Below, in pieces: positions 11,934-38,800 of a stretch of DNA of 64,000 bases; the first letter of the stretch is position 1; every line of letters starts with the position of its first letter. A program made the position numbers and the translations under genes. Location of the stretch: the NCBI RefSeq assembly GCF_022539665.2, contig NC_081334.1:1488001-1552000 (forward strand), read 5' to 3'. Under the pieces are notes generated by a model. The model was not told the origin of the DNA, made no database searches, and worked only from the letters and a program-made list of their open reading frames with translations. Source of the stretch: Daphnia carinata. Lineage: Eukaryota > Arthropoda > Branchiopoda > Diplostraca > Daphniidae.

Positions 11934-14003
11934 ATGGAGTACCAAGCTGTAATCATGGCTGCTGGAAGGGGGTCACGGATGACAGATTTAACCCATGATC
12001 GCCCCAAGTGTTTACTACCAATTTGCAATAGACCAATGATCTGGTTTTCTTTAAAAATGTTGGAAAAGGCAGGCTTTGAAGGTATTTGAGCCTTACAGGT
12101 CATATAATAAAGATTTTCTAACAAAAATGGTGTTTCTGTTTCAGATATTCTAGTTATTATCCATGAACAATTCAAAACTGAAATAGCAGACATTCCAAAT
12201 AAGTATGGTTTGAAAATCAAATTAGACATCACATGCCTTCAGAAAAATGAAGATTATGGAACTGCTGATTCTCTTCGGCTAATTAAAGATAAAATCAAGG
12301 CAACAGATGAATTAATTTAATAAGTCATAAAAAACCATTTCTAACCTTATTTTTGATGAAAAGACTGATGTCTTAGTTGTTAGCTGTGACTTGGTATGTG
12401 ACATACCATTGCACAAACTGTTTGATCTTCATAGAACGCACCAGTCAAGTGTCACAGCTCTTTTTAGCCAGACTTCTACAGAAATGATATTGGCCCCAGC
12501 ACCTGGTCCAAAAACCAAAATCAAGCAGGGTAATATCCGTCTTTATCCCGTTAAGTTGTGCTGCCTCTATGTGTTATATACTACAGTACTTCGTTTCGTG
12601 TGGATTTCAACACCAAATAATGGTCGTCTGTACTAATATAATAATTTTTTTTCCTGAAATTTTAGAAAGAGATCTAGTAGGATTGGATCTTCAAACTCCT
12701 CGTCTTGTTTTTTTGGTATCTGAAGCAGACTTGACTTCGGAAAACGAAGAAGACCTCTCAATCCGCAAATCGGTTATGAAACATTTTCCACAAATAAGCG
12801 TTCAAGGTAATCTCCTTGACGCGCATTTGTACGTTATTAAGAAATGGGTTTGTGACTATATCGCCGAAAACCGGTATTTAAAATTTAAGATTTAATTAGG
12901 AATCGTTCTTAACTTTCGCGTTCTGATATAGATCTTTTACAATGCTTAAGGGTGAGGTATTGCCTCATATTGTGCGAAAGCAATTCACAAAGTCGCCAAA
13001 AAGAAATACTGATAAAGATCTTCCCAATGCAGACGTCTCAGTCGCTTCTTTCAGTACTGCCAATCGAGGTACTTCTAAATTTTGTTGGCTTTTCCCTTAG
13101 TGCTCAATCTGTTGAATCTTATTCTCTTCTCTTCGTTTTTGCTTTCCATGCTCAGATGTTTACAGCTTTCTTGTAGACGCTGAAGAAGAAGAAAGGATAA
13201 GAAGCTATTCTGCCTGGAATGATCATCGTGGTGATTTGCGTGGTCCATACCAAGATCATGCTATTCGTTGTTTTGCCTACGTTGCTAAGGAAGGCTTTTG
13301 TTTGCGAGCAAACACTTTGAACAATTATTGTGAGCTTAATCGACAGGTAATAGAATGCGATAGCTCAGTCCTATTACTTCGTATTAAGACAAATTTAACG
13401 CCGTAGGTCATTAAAAGTTGGAGTACAATGTTCCCCGAGGAAGAAATAACACCACCGGTATCCAAAGCACAGGTATTTAATAAACCAGACAAGAATTTTC
13501 TAGATTTCCTTTGTGATTTCGATGTTTCTTAAATTTTTAAAGGTCGGCGCTGATTGTCTTATTGGTGAAAACACCCAGTTGTCAGACAAATGCTCAATTA
13601 AGCATTCAATTATTGGTCAGAATTGCAAAATCGGAGATAAAGTTCGAATTACCAACTGCATTATTATGGATAACGTCACTATTATGAAAGAGTAAGCTCA
13701 ATCGGTTTCTAATATCTACAAAGTTTGCAACATTTTTCTAAAATCTCATCTTTAGAACGACTCTTCAGGGAAGCATTCTGATGGATAACTCGATAGTGGA
13801 GAACAGTTGCGACATAAAAGACTCCATAGTTGGACATACTGTGCACAGCAACTGTAAGTTATCACTAGTTAAACATGAATCGCCAAAATAGTACTTCTCA
13901 ATGATACTTATTTGCATTTGTTTTTTTGTTTTGTTTTCGCCGTTTCTTAGGTAAATCCACTAATGAAGTTTTAGTTGATGCCGATCGGCTTTTAGAAATA
14001 TGA
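11934..14003 (+). CDS. EIF2B3: Translation initiation factor eIF-2B subunit gamma
   Basis: Catalytic-subcomplex subunit of eIF2B, the GDP/GTP exchange factor for eIF2, cytosolic. Ten exons: 11934-12081, 12145-12299, 12364-12529, 12666-12873, 12932-13068, 13156-13346, 13407-13472, 13543-13691, 13756-13853, 13951-14003, giving 456 residues, close to the roughly 450 of the family. The N-terminal nucleotidyltransferase-like domain starts with [11 protein letters not shown] and has [13 protein letters not shown] and VVSCDL. The C-terminus has left-handed beta-helix hexapeptide repeats ([59 protein letters not shown]). The third coding exon needs a GC-AG intron (separate entry). An AATAAA lies at 14128-14133. 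Nothing else is odd. Confidence 0.95.
12300..12363 (+). other. GC-AG (non-canonical) intron in EIF2B3
   Basis: The frame ...DKIK joins [10 protein letters not shown] only if the 64-nt segment beginning GCAACA and ending GAAAAG is removed. No GT donor fits at that junction, and the retained sequence would introduce a stop (GAA TTA ATT TAA). With this intron the whole coding sequence is exactly divisible by three. GC-AG introns are a known minor class spliced by the U2 spliceosome. Confidence 0.8.
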
Positions 14004-14827
14004 TTTAACGACCGTAATGTTGGTGTTAAATTTACGTGAGCTATGGGCGATGGTTATTTCTATATGCCATTATGTGGTCGCTAAATTTATTTTGAGACAA
14101 ATCCCTGGTTTTTTGTTGGTACCTCTTAATAAATATAGTAATTGACCATCCAATGTACATCCTTTTATATGCAATGTTTAATGTGGGCTTAGCCTTAACC
14201 AATGCACAAGACCAAACTTTATTTTTTTTATGTAGCCGTGCATTACAATAAGAACACACAAAGTGCATTGTCATAGAAAAATCAACTGCACAATTGTCTA
14301 AAGTCAGAGCTAAATGTCGAAGGAATAGATCAACTTAGACTGCAGAGTATTTTAGGTGCCACATATAGAACGAAAATTCCGAATATTAAGTGATGGCTTT
14401 TTGAAACGTTTTCTGCAATATCGCGCAAATGTCAAAAGGCCCAACCTTGTTTATTTTGTCGAATAATGAAAAGAAAAAATTTTATTCTTTGACTAATCAG
14501 GTTTTATCCTTAAGGATGTCTGTGAAATTTTGAACTATACTGCTTGCAGAGGCCCGACTGCCTGAGCCCAGAGGGCACGAAGTTATTAAATACGTTAAAA
14601 AGGCGCCGAGAGAAAAAAAATATAGTTGGCAATATTGCACCAACACAAACAGTTCTGGTGGTGATTCGGTGTCGCGAGTGTTTACGTTAAGGATTATTTA
14701 ATTTTTATATTTCCAAGTTCCAATACAAATACAACAGTGGCTTATTATTAATGTCTCATTTGCTATTCAACGACGAAAAAAACTCCGTTTTGAAATCTTA
14801 ATTCGTTCCAAAAATAACGTGTCCAGC
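14004..14827. other. Intergenic region between EIF2B3 and NABP genes
   Basis: EIF2B3 3'UTR with poly(A) signal at 14128-14133, then AT-rich sequence with no supported gene, ending with the presumed promoter and 5'UTR of the SOSS-B gene. Confidence 0.5.
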
Positions 14828-15631
<804 letters not shown>

Positions 15632-15875
15632 TGTAAATTCAAGCTTACTCATAAATGTTGTAATAAAACTTGTTTTGGAGTAAGCAAATGTTCTTTATTC
15701 TCTTACCCCGCTATACAAAAACGAAAGTTATACATCACATCATTCAGATTTAGGATTTTTAACGAATCGCGAAAGAGTAAACAAAAACGGAATTTTTAAA
15801 ACTCGCTGAATGAGATAAAGAGGACTTAAACCACTTGAAGAATACACCTTTGAGAGACAGATAATCTAGGATATA

Positions 15876-16915
15876 TTATGAATGATTTAGTTCTTCAAAT
15901 GATGACCCTGAACTTTCGTCACTATCTTCCATGACGCCGTTCATCTGTGACTTCTCAGTTTCCTCTTGTTCATCGTTACAGTGGTTAATCTGGTGAAGAC
16001 TTAATTCTTGTGCCTCCTCTGAATCAGCAGTGTAATTTATGTTAAAAACAGAATAAAGAGAAATAACTGATATTTTACCTTGATTTTCTTCAGCACCTGA
16101 GTGTGTCAATTCTTCTTCTTGGGTCTCTTTAACATAAAATTCATCTTGTTTAGACAAAGGTGACATGAAGATAATTTTGTCATCCTCATAAATTTCTATC
16201 ATTGGATGGGCACACAGTTTACTTTCCTAGGTAATTCAAAATAACAATATAATTTAAGCTTGATTATAACAAACAGGTATAGAAGAGCAATATTACCTTT
16301 ATATATTCAGCTAGCTTAGGGTATACACGTGCTACCCCAATGAAAATTGAAATAGTGCTTTTGAAAGGAAAGGTTGTTAGTACAGCATGATCTACTGCTG
16401 GCAAAACTAATTCCTTGAATCCATATTCAAGACAAGTTGAAAGGTGAGTATTATCAGGTTCAGATTCTCCTTCGGACAGAATTATTCCAACACAGTATCT
16501 CAATTCTGAAGGATTGACCTATAAAAATTTTTGAGTAGGCATTAATTTATCAAAGAATGATACTAGGAGAAAATTATGTTATATTATTGTTATAAGGCTT
16601 TTAGTCTAATGATATGTTACAACTTGATTTCCATTATTTAAATCATTATACCTGTTGTGGGTCATCATAATATATGCCTATGGTTTTCAATTCCGGTATC
16701 AGGCTATGTGCTTCTGTAAACAGATGACCGGCATTCTTATATGGACCTCGGGCAAATTTATACGCAATACGCAGACTGGTAAATGAAGGGCGTTGAGCCC
16801 TGATTTCAATAGGAGCAAACAAGCCAGAATAAACCAAAAAATAACAAACTGAGGAGAAAAAAATAATCAAGAGAAAAATCAGGCAAAAAACGAGATCGTT
16901 TGCTTCAGTTTCCAT
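15876..16915 (-). CDS. TEX264: TEX264-like ER-phagy receptor
   Basis: Single-pass ER membrane protein that in vertebrates recruits LC3/GABARAP for autophagy of the ER. Exons, minus strand: 16652-16915, 16297-16518, 16226 down to 15876. The last exon probably contains a further 60-nt intron at 16019-16078 (donor CAAG|GTAAAA, acceptor TTCAG); because it is in frame and stop-free, isoforms of 258 or 278 residues are both readable. Features: N-terminal transmembrane helix (about 8-30), a GyrI-like domain (FTSLRIAYKFARGPYKNAGH, GIYYDDPQQ, VGIILSEGE, TTFPFKSTISIFIG, AEYIKESKLCAHPMIEIY), then an acidic disordered tail. The tail ends with SGSSFEELNHS, containing an FEEL LC3-interacting motif in the same context as in vertebrate TEX264. 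The gene is convergent with NABP. Confidence 0.93.
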
Positions 16916-17929
16916 TTCTTCACAATTAGTGCGTCATAGGAGATTTTGCAGAATTGATAGGATAGAATACGGATCCTTTGCTGGTGGTCGATCACAAAGG
17001 GGTTACTAACAACAGCTGATTTCTTGTTGCAATGAGAATGGCAAACACTCGTGATCAGATTTCAGTTGTGTTTACATATCCATTTCAAGAATTGCTCAAC
17101 AGATGGCTTTGAAGATATTAAACAGAGAAATCCGTGGATCGTTCTTTTGTTTTAGAATCTTTTACTGTTTTAGCTTTCTAGCATTCTTGGGATCCACGTC
17201 TGTAACAATTAATACAGTATGTTTTACGTACATGGATGGCAACAAAACACATTCATCTCTGACTCTAGGCATCAAGTATATCACATGAGGTATACCTCAT
17301 GCTCTCAGCGTCATTTTAGTTTTACGTAGAAAAGTAGTTAAAACAAAAATCTTTACTCGCATAATTTTCTGTTTTGTAGGTTGATTAATGAACTTCCTAC
17401 TGGTTATGGCTGAGAGGTAATTATAAACACTCTCCTAAGACAATTTTTTGTTATCTTAGCATCGAACCGAGTAAAAAGTGAAAAGGTACTAGAATAGCTA
17501 AGTATTAACCCGTAGAACATTATTTTTTCCTTGGATATGTTATGAACCGATTACAAATTACGATATGGTTCTAGTATGCTTGTAGAGTCTTGTTTCAAGG
17601 TCGCTCAATCAACCATTAGCGTGAGAAGCAGCTGTAGAAATATTAACAGTAGACTTCTCAAATGTGGGTGATTCTTTCAAGCATGCGACTAGTGTTGCTG
17701 GCGCATTCGTGGTTAATGGGCGAATGTCGTGTACCTTTATCATTATTTCACCCACAGTTCGGACATCTGAATCTACCTTACACCATTTTAATTTTAAAAC
17801 GATCGAATCACATTCATTAATCACATAAAAAGGTATACCACATCAGCATTTTTTATGCTATTTCTTACCCGTTTTGCTGAGACTAGTATCGTACATGCGA
17901 GATCTCGTCTCCAGATGGTGCTAGTGTGG
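16916..17929. other. Region upstream of TEX264 and CaMKI; one small unproven ORF
   Basis: On the plus strand an ATG at 17103 opens 61 codons with a hydrophobic stretch (FFCFRIFYCFSFLAFLGS), followed by a plausible intron (donor GAG|GTATAC at about 17290, acceptor TTTTGTAG at 17380) and a short second exon. I recognise no family. A minus-strand open segment at 17609-17824 reads protein-like (RTVGEIMIKVHDIRPLT) but has no ATG or clear acceptor. Both are weak candidates. Confidence 0.25.
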
Positions 17930-18516
17930 TGCTACGCACTTTCGAAAAGACCAAGTTGTGTGGGCCTGACGGCTCTTAGTGCTCGGTGCAGTTTTTTTTC
18001 GTGACTCCTGTTTAGTTTGGTTAGGATTGGCTGGCAGTGAACAGTCAGCGGTCGTGAGCTCAAGTCGCAAGTGAACGATCCTGTTTGTTTCAAAGAAATG
18101 TGCAGCCAACAGTTGCCCTGACAAAAGGTAGTGGTTGTTAAGCTTTAATTTCCCGCCTCACGTTCAACAGTTTTGTTTCAACTGACTGCAAGTGAAACCA
18201 TTAATATTCACAGAAACTATATCTGTATGCAATTGTTAAAAAAAAGAAAGAAAAAAATATGAATCCACCTGGTTATATGTGACACTTTTGGTATTCTTAT
18301 TTCATCCTTGTTCATCTAATTTATAACTTTTCTATGTATTCTCCAGATCCTTTCGTATGCAACAATTGGCTCGCTGTGGACCACACACCTGGTAGTGCAG
18401 AAAAAAGGGAAGAATGGTGTAAAGGAGTGAAGTGTCTTGATTGCTACTGACACTGAAGTGACCATTTACAGAGACTGCAGACAATCTAACAGTTATTAGT
18501 GCAACCATTTTCCAAA
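17930..18516 (+). other. Probable 5'UTR exons of CaMKI
   Basis: A splice donor ACAAAAG|GTAGTG after position 18127 and an acceptor TATTCTCCAG before 18347 define an intron of about 219 bp upstream of the CaMKI start codon. The exon from 18347 runs to the ATG at 18517. Transcription therefore probably begins near 17.9-18.1 kb. The transcription start itself is not visible. Confidence 0.5.
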
Positions 18517-31561
<13,045 letters not shown>

Positions 31562-32740
31562 CTAGATCACAAGCCCTCCTCCCCCCCCCCCAAAAAAAAA
31601 AAAAGATCAAACCAGATAACCAATTTAAGAATCTATTTCGAATTTTTTTTTTTTTTTTCTCCAACCCCTCCTTTAATGATTTTTCCCAGTACTTTGGTAA
31701 TCCAATTACAAAGAAAAAGAAGAAGAAGAAGAAGAAAAAAAAAAAAAAACGAAAACGAAACACACAAAAAATAGTAATAATAAAAAATTTCAAAATAAAA
31801 TTGGGGAAAAAAAATGGTATGATATTTGGGTTATTTGGGTTTGTCTGTTTTTTTTTGGTTTTCTGAATTTTTTTTTTTTTGGCTTTCTTAATTATACAGA
31901 AAGCCATTTGATTAGGGTTTTGTGGTTTTCCCCAGGTTTTTGTTTTTTTTCCCCCTATTTCAATTCGTTTCCCTATTGTCTTCACTTTTTGATCCTTTTG
32001 GTATCGACGTGTTCCAAGTATTGACTCGGTCAATTTTTTCTCCCCAAACTTTCTACATATTTGAACATTTTTGCTCTCTTTTTTCTCGCTCTCTATTGTT
32101 CGCTCTCTATCTCGTTATTTTATTTTTTTTTTGGAATGACTTCTTTACATTGATTCCAGTTCATTTTTGGAAAGGGGGGGGGGATAGATTGTGTTAACGG
32201 GTATATACATATATTATAAAAAAAAATATGCATAGACTGTAAAATGAGTTTGGGATGCCCCCCCCCCCCCCCTCGCTTCGGGAGCCGAGTGAATGACAAG
32301 TGGTAAAGTGTCAAGAAAATGTGCGATAATCGTTAATCAACTAGCCACACATTGTCAAGTGCATTGTGAAGGGAAAGGAAAACAACACAGCGATTTAAAA
32401 AAGAATATCCATTTTATTTCATAAGGTAAATTTTGTTCGTTTCTCCACTACATAAATGAACGTCGAAGACGACGGGACATTTGAAAAATAAACTTTAAAG
32501 AAGACGTTTTAAGATAGAATTACATTTGTGCGTTGACGAGACAGGTGAAGATCACAATTCTTATCTTTGTTTTGAGTCTTTTTTCATGTCTTTCTTCTTG
32601 AAATGCAAACCTTGTCTTTAAAAAACCAAACAGAAATGGCATTTTTTTTTTAATTCCCAACGTTCTTGAATTTTTTGATCAAAACAATCAAAATTTAATC
32701 AAAGGAAAAAAAAAACCTTGGAATTGATGACCAACGTCGT

Positions 32741-32896
32741 CTATTTCGCCTTCTCGTCGCCTACCCACGCAATTATAATCAGGCCGAGAATAATCGCCCA
32801 TTGGTATGCGCTTTGCGAACCCGGAAAAACATCCAAATCATCATCCCCACCTTCCAAAACACAGATTGGATTCTGTCCTTGATTGATCTCTATGCG
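32741..32896 (-). CDS. Orphan C-terminal exon of a membrane protein, unrecognised
   Basis: A TTATTATGTTTAG acceptor precedes 52 codons including stop, on the minus strand. The sequence is acidic, then has a clear hydrophobic helix and a short charged tail: VLEGGDDDLDVF, then QSAYQWAIILGLIIIAWV, then GDEKAK-stop. An in-frame stop just before the acceptor supports it being a true exon start. An AATAAA in the same orientation lies at 32413-32418. A Lys at position -3 is compatible with ER retrieval of a type I membrane protein. I could not find the upstream exons, which should lie at higher coordinates, and I recognise no family. It is convergent with CaMKI. Confidence 0.45.
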   Translation of the reverse strand, partial: RIEINQGQNPICVLEGGDDDLDVFPGSQSAYQWAIILGLIIIAWVGDEKAK

Positions 32897-35800
32897 CTAA
32901 ACATAATAATCAATCCAAATGCATAGAAAATCTGGGGAAAACCGGGTCGTCCAATCTTATGTGAGAATGCATTTCCCGATCGTCCACTTCATCATTCCTC
33001 CTGTTACGCAAGAGCGTGTAAAACGATCGTCACGTGACTTGGAACTTGTTTTTCTAAAGCTCATTTGTTTTTCCTTCCGCTTTGCAAATGGACATGGCTG
33101 TTTGGCTGCCCACATGCTGTAAGAGCGTTCGTAATGGGTTGCGGTCCTTTCTATTCTTTCATAAGAAAAAAAAAACTTCAAAGTCTTCAGCACTATATAG
33201 CTGTATCGTATCAAATATTCTATTCTATTCGGGAGGTTATGGGCATCGTTCCATCATTGGTATTTTCTTTTTCCATTATCTATCGTCCCTTATTTCTTTT
33301 TGAATAAAGCATTAGTTGTTACATTCAGCCGAAAACGACCTATGTGAGGTTGTTGCCTTTCTGATTGTGTGAGGCGATTGCTTTTTTTCATTTTTATTTT
33401 GTTCACTACACCGTGTATAACCCTGTGTGTGTGTGTGTGTGTGTTTGTCTTCTCTTGTTTTGTTTATGGGCTTGTTCCCGTTCGATGACTCTATTTTGTT
33501 CTTGTTCCATAAAGTATATTACAACACACCAAGAATAGCAGATGAAAAAAAGAACGAATGACTATATCGATTATCGCCCGTTGTTTGACCTTCCTTCAGC
33601 GCTCTCCCAGTTGCATAATGCATACATGTTTCTTTTTTAAATTGATCGCATCATAATAAAGACTTAACAACTATAACGTCTTACGAGCAAACGCGGCAGT
33701 CTTATGCTAAACTGTGGGTCTTTAATTTTCGCATTTCGCAATCGACATTCATCGCATTGCCATCATCGCTCTGTTGCTCATTGATCTAACCCTCCCCCAA
33801 AGAAACAATCGACATGACTCGTTCAGTTTTAATTGCCATCATGCCGTAATAAGTTCGGCCAGTTTGTCATAAAACAAGACGGGGCGAACACATTTCAAAA
33901 GCGGGATTCTGTGCAATACGCGATGTGTTGCGGGACAGGCAGAATAGTTAAAGAGATACATTGACGTCAGAGAGCTAGCGTGTGAGTTCCAATATACGAT
34001 CTTTGCCGTCAACAAAAAAATAAAATAGAAAATACATCCAGAACCACACACACATACATACGATCGACTATAGCAACAATGATGTCTTTGGCCTATTTAT
34101 GTTGTGTATCCAAAGACCTCTCAGTTTTTTGTATTCGGCAGAGTGCTGCTTTTACGTAAAGGGAAGCTCAATAACGGACTCTATAAATGGCCTGTATCAA
34201 AAAAAAAGAAAAAAAAACGTGGCAGGCAGTACGTGAAGATAAGAGAAAGGCCTGACAACTCGCGATAGGCTTTCACGCACGGGGCACGTTCCGCCAACTT
34301 GCATAATCCATGTAGTGGTCAACATCGTGCGTACGTACGAATTTTTAAGCAATCCACAAATGCCAATAGAAAAGGCTTTTGCCTTACACGCGTGTATTTA
34401 TAGATGACGGCAAGTGACGTCTGGAACGTGACTATCTGGAAAAATGAACGGAGCAGGGATTTCTTCTTTCACATTTGGCTGTTTTCTTAATAGGTTTACT
34501 TTTGGTTTTATTTATTTCCATGGTTTTTTTTTTTTTAATATTTATCAGTTTCAAACACTGTTGAATCCTTTGAAAGTGCATTTCTTTTGAAAGAAGTTGA
34601 GTGGATTGTTGAATCGATATCAGACAGCGTATAGATCAAGATTGAAATGCCAACCAGTGACCGTAAACAGCCGGTGGTCACTGTCTACTAAGAACCAAGC
34701 TCGACGCCAACGTTAAGAGCACCTCGAAATGTATGCAAGAAGTTACAACAACTGGGGATTTAACTTTGAGGAGGCGAGCGTAAGCCACGAAGTGAAATGA
34801 TTGGATTCATTTCATCATCCCAGGCACTTGAAACTTTGCTTTTCAGCATCCGTCTCTGTTCATTATGAAAACTGTGCCTGGTCAAGCCGGACGATGAGTT
34901 GCGCCATTCCTGCACGAAAATTAACATACTCGATCAGGACACGCGTCTAACTTTCCTGCCCTGACATCAATCGTCTTCCGTTGGTAAAACAAGTTTTAAA
35001 CGAGAAAAAAAAAAGAAAAAGTTGAAGACACATGCCATCGAAAAACGAAACCATCGTTTAAACTTTTTTTCTGAAACGTCCCGCCGTGAAACAAGAAGCC
35101 AAGGAAACGGGCGATTTTCAAAATAAAAAAGTTACGACACGCTGTTAATGTTGGCAAGCCACTCTTTCGATATTAGACTTTTTTTTATATCTTTCCGTTT
35201 TGTTTATATAGCCACGGGGAAATCTCAGTAAAACTTGATGGTGTGTATATATACAACTTGACGTAAGAGCTCGCATGAAAAACGGGGCAGACCGTTGGCC
35301 AACAAGTCACGACTCCCTCCTCCCTCCCCAAAAAAAAAATAAAGAAAAAATTGAAATACTTGTTTTGTTTCACGATGTAATACCCCCTCTTTTTTTTTCT
35401 TCTCCTACACTTGATGGATCCTCTGTGCGTGTTGTGCATGCCCGTGATATGGAAAGCTAACTTTTGCGCGCTCGCGTTGGCCGGTCGATCGGTTTGGTCA
35501 CACCAGATGCGGGGAATATACTTTACACACTGGCTGTTTGTGTGTGTGCGGGGGCAGGAGCTAAAAAAGAGTTCGGGGCAGACCTTTGGGGAAATACAAA
35601 ATGCGTGCGTGACTCCGCGGTCAGCCGAATAGGTCACCGTTTCTTTCCCCCCTTCTTATCGCCGAACGTGTTTGTTTGTTTCCAGGTGGCCTGAATTTCA
35701 ACGGGAAAGAAATAAAAAAACAAAGATATTCTTTCTCGCGTGATGACAACTTCCTCGTTAGACTTGGCTGCGTAAATATTCAAATGGACTTCACCGTTAG

Positions 35801-38800
35801 TCTTTCATACAACGATAACAGGTTAGACGGCTCTAAACAAAAAGGGGCCTCGTTGATAGACGATGGCTTTCAAAAAAAAAGAGAAGAATAAAAAGAACGG
35901 TGTGTAAGTACACGTAGGGCCTCCTGATATGGATAATAAGCACAGCAGAGCGTACGTGTTGCAGAGACGTCCATTCACGCAGAGTGTTGTGCGTATACCA
36001 GTTAGAGTGGTGAAATGTTTTTCTCTTGAGACCAGAGAAAATGAGAAAAAGGCGGATCGTTTTTGCTAGAAGCAGCCAAGCTTGATGGAAAGCGTGTGTG
36101 TTTTACACCAGGTGTGTTTGTGGCACAACGGAGAGGGTGGAGGGGGGGGATGCTATTGTAAAAAGAAATGTGATACATTTTTCGTGGAACTCGCCACACG
36201 TAATACACACGGGTTTTCGATTCGGGCTCCTCGTATATGGCCAATAATCGACCCAACTTTGATTGATTGGTTCGTGCTGACTATGTTTCCCTTTTTGCTC
36301 GATCATTTCTGGAAAATGATTGTGAAATGTATTAGACGAGATGGTTTACTGCGGATCGCTTTCCTTTAGCTCCAGATGCATAAACAAAATTCTATATGTG
36401 AAAACCCAGCTAAGAGCAAAATCAAAAATAGGTTGCTGTAGTATAAGGTATTGGCAATGATCACGATATCGAGCTAATAAAACAATTTCCGCTTGGAAAA
36501 AAAATATATATATGCATGTGTCTGGAACGAATCCAAAAAAACATCGTTCGATGTAAAAAAAAAAAAAAAAAAACCAGCTGCTGACACAACTAGTTCCCTC
36601 TGCGTTCAGACATTTATTTAGGATCTATATATATATTTTTTTAAAGTCTATATATTTTCAATTTTTGTCTCGGAAATAAATTCAAACGTCAGTCGTGATT
36701 TATGTAGTGCAAATAACCTTTTCCGCGCACACTTCCCAAGTGTTTCATCTCTGCCTACACCAACGGCTGTATATATGCAGGCTACAGTGCCAATGTCAAT
36801 GTTGATTCGACGTTGCGAATTGTGACTCCAATCCATCGGCAAGAGCTTAGCTACAAAAGAGGCTCTTTAGATCTTTCCTTCTTTTTGTAAGTTCATTTCT
36901 TATTACTAACCTCTTTTTACTTGCACTCCCCTCTTTCATCTTTCGTTTCACGTCGCTGCGTCATTCGTTTCCTCCCATTGAATGCTTGTTCTGGTTTTAC
37001 GTCGAGGATCGATCGGTGGCGTCCAGGGGACGAGCGGTTGGCGACAGCAAAGTCCCGCTCACGAAGCAAACCGGAACTCAAGGGACGACACGTCGTCGTC
37101 GTCCGGGGTTTTCTTTCTTTTTCAGTCTTCAAATTGGTACAGTACATTCCCATGGTGACATCCCTTTCATTGAAATGATTTGTTGTTTTGTTTTTTTTTT
37201 TTGTTTTTTTTTTGCTATTACTTCACTCTTTTTAACAATTCTTTTGCTCGCTGACGTGTTATCTTTGATCTTTCGCGATTACATTCGTTTTCTGGACGGT
37301 CGTTACGTCCTTTATTTCTATATGCGTTATCATCTTTTTATGCCTTGTAGCCTTCTTCGTTGTTAATCAATATGTTGCTTCCGATCGATTCTGCGCTGGA
37401 AGACGTCCCGCAGAGAGATAAAACGGCGAGGATAATACAATCATGGGCAAGGAAAAAGTTTTGTTTCTTTATTGGAAGAGAATGACAATCAACTTCTATT
37501 TCCTTTTGTATATAGCATTCGTTTGTGTGTAATTGTGGTTGCGCGTTAACTTGCAGCGAGCACGGCGAGATAACGAGATAGAGCCAAAGAAAATCCTGAG
37601 AGAGGAAAGCGGGTAGATGGATGAAGAAATGAAATGATGGATAAGTAAATATAAAGCAACGGATGCGGGCTGCGTATCAGATTGACGTGCCACGACGTAT
37701 AGGACTTGTGAAATAATTAGGAAAAGCAGCAACTTTTGAAAGTTTCCAAATTGAATTTCTTTCTTCGGCTGGCAGCAGTTCAATTTGCGGTCGCATTATT
37801 GAAACAGAATTAACTCATTTTCTAGACTAGATGGTCTGCACTTTAAATCGCCATCGTTTAATTTGTATTCGGTGCCCTTTGGCTTTGATTTGTTTTGTTT
37901 TTTATTGACTGGAGATCGATGATCCAATGCTACAGCGCTAGACGCGAGTAATACAAGTCTGTCTTAATAATAAGTGTAAGCTCATCATCAGCGAAGCTAC
38001 AAATCGATTGAATCAAAATGAAGGCCATAAAGCCATCGTACATGATCCAACTACAAAAGAGACGATCAAAGAACTCGAGCTTCCGTCCTATCCGTTCTAT
38101 ATAGACCGGAACGAATTAAAGCTATGCCTGTATATATATATATATATATATATATATGTGGTGGGTTACTGGATGGAGAGAGGGTCCATTAGTGTCATCC
38201 TCGTCTGGGATTTCCCAGGGAAAGAAGAAGCATTTCGTATAGCCAGATGAGTACATAAAAGCTTCATCCTCGACATACTATAGCCGTATAAGAGTGTATA
38301 ATGGCATAGTTGTTTAATAAGTCTACACAGCAGTTGGGGCGAAGCACTCCCATCAAGTAGAATAAATCATCATGATAATCAAGACATAAAAAATGATGTA
38401 AGTGCCTCTTTTTTTTTTTTGCTCAACATTGTTCATCACTTGAATAAGTTGACCTTAAGCTCTTCAATTTTAAATTTTTACCTTTTCTGCTTTTTTTTAG
38501 GATCATCATAACAATATCCTGGATTTAATAAAAAATACAGCCTACAAATATAATCCTGCAAATGCGCGAAGCGTTTTTACTATTACAAGGAACGATGGAG
38601 GTAGGTTGTTTTTTTTCTGTTGCGTGTCTTTAGAATCTTTGCGCTCTCTTAAAAGGACAATGTAAACAGCAAGTGACATACAAGGAGTCGTGAGTGGGAG
38701 ATAATGGGTAGTAAGAGCATTTTTGTTTTCATTGCTTCCCTATTTTTCTTGTGTCACCGTTGATGTTTTCGCTTCAATCAACAACCAAGCTAAAAACTAT

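Noticed and set aside
35185-35637. 150-codon minus-strand ORF
   Set aside because: Low-complexity content (poly-A/T-derived KKK and FFF runs), no splice context and no recognisable domain.
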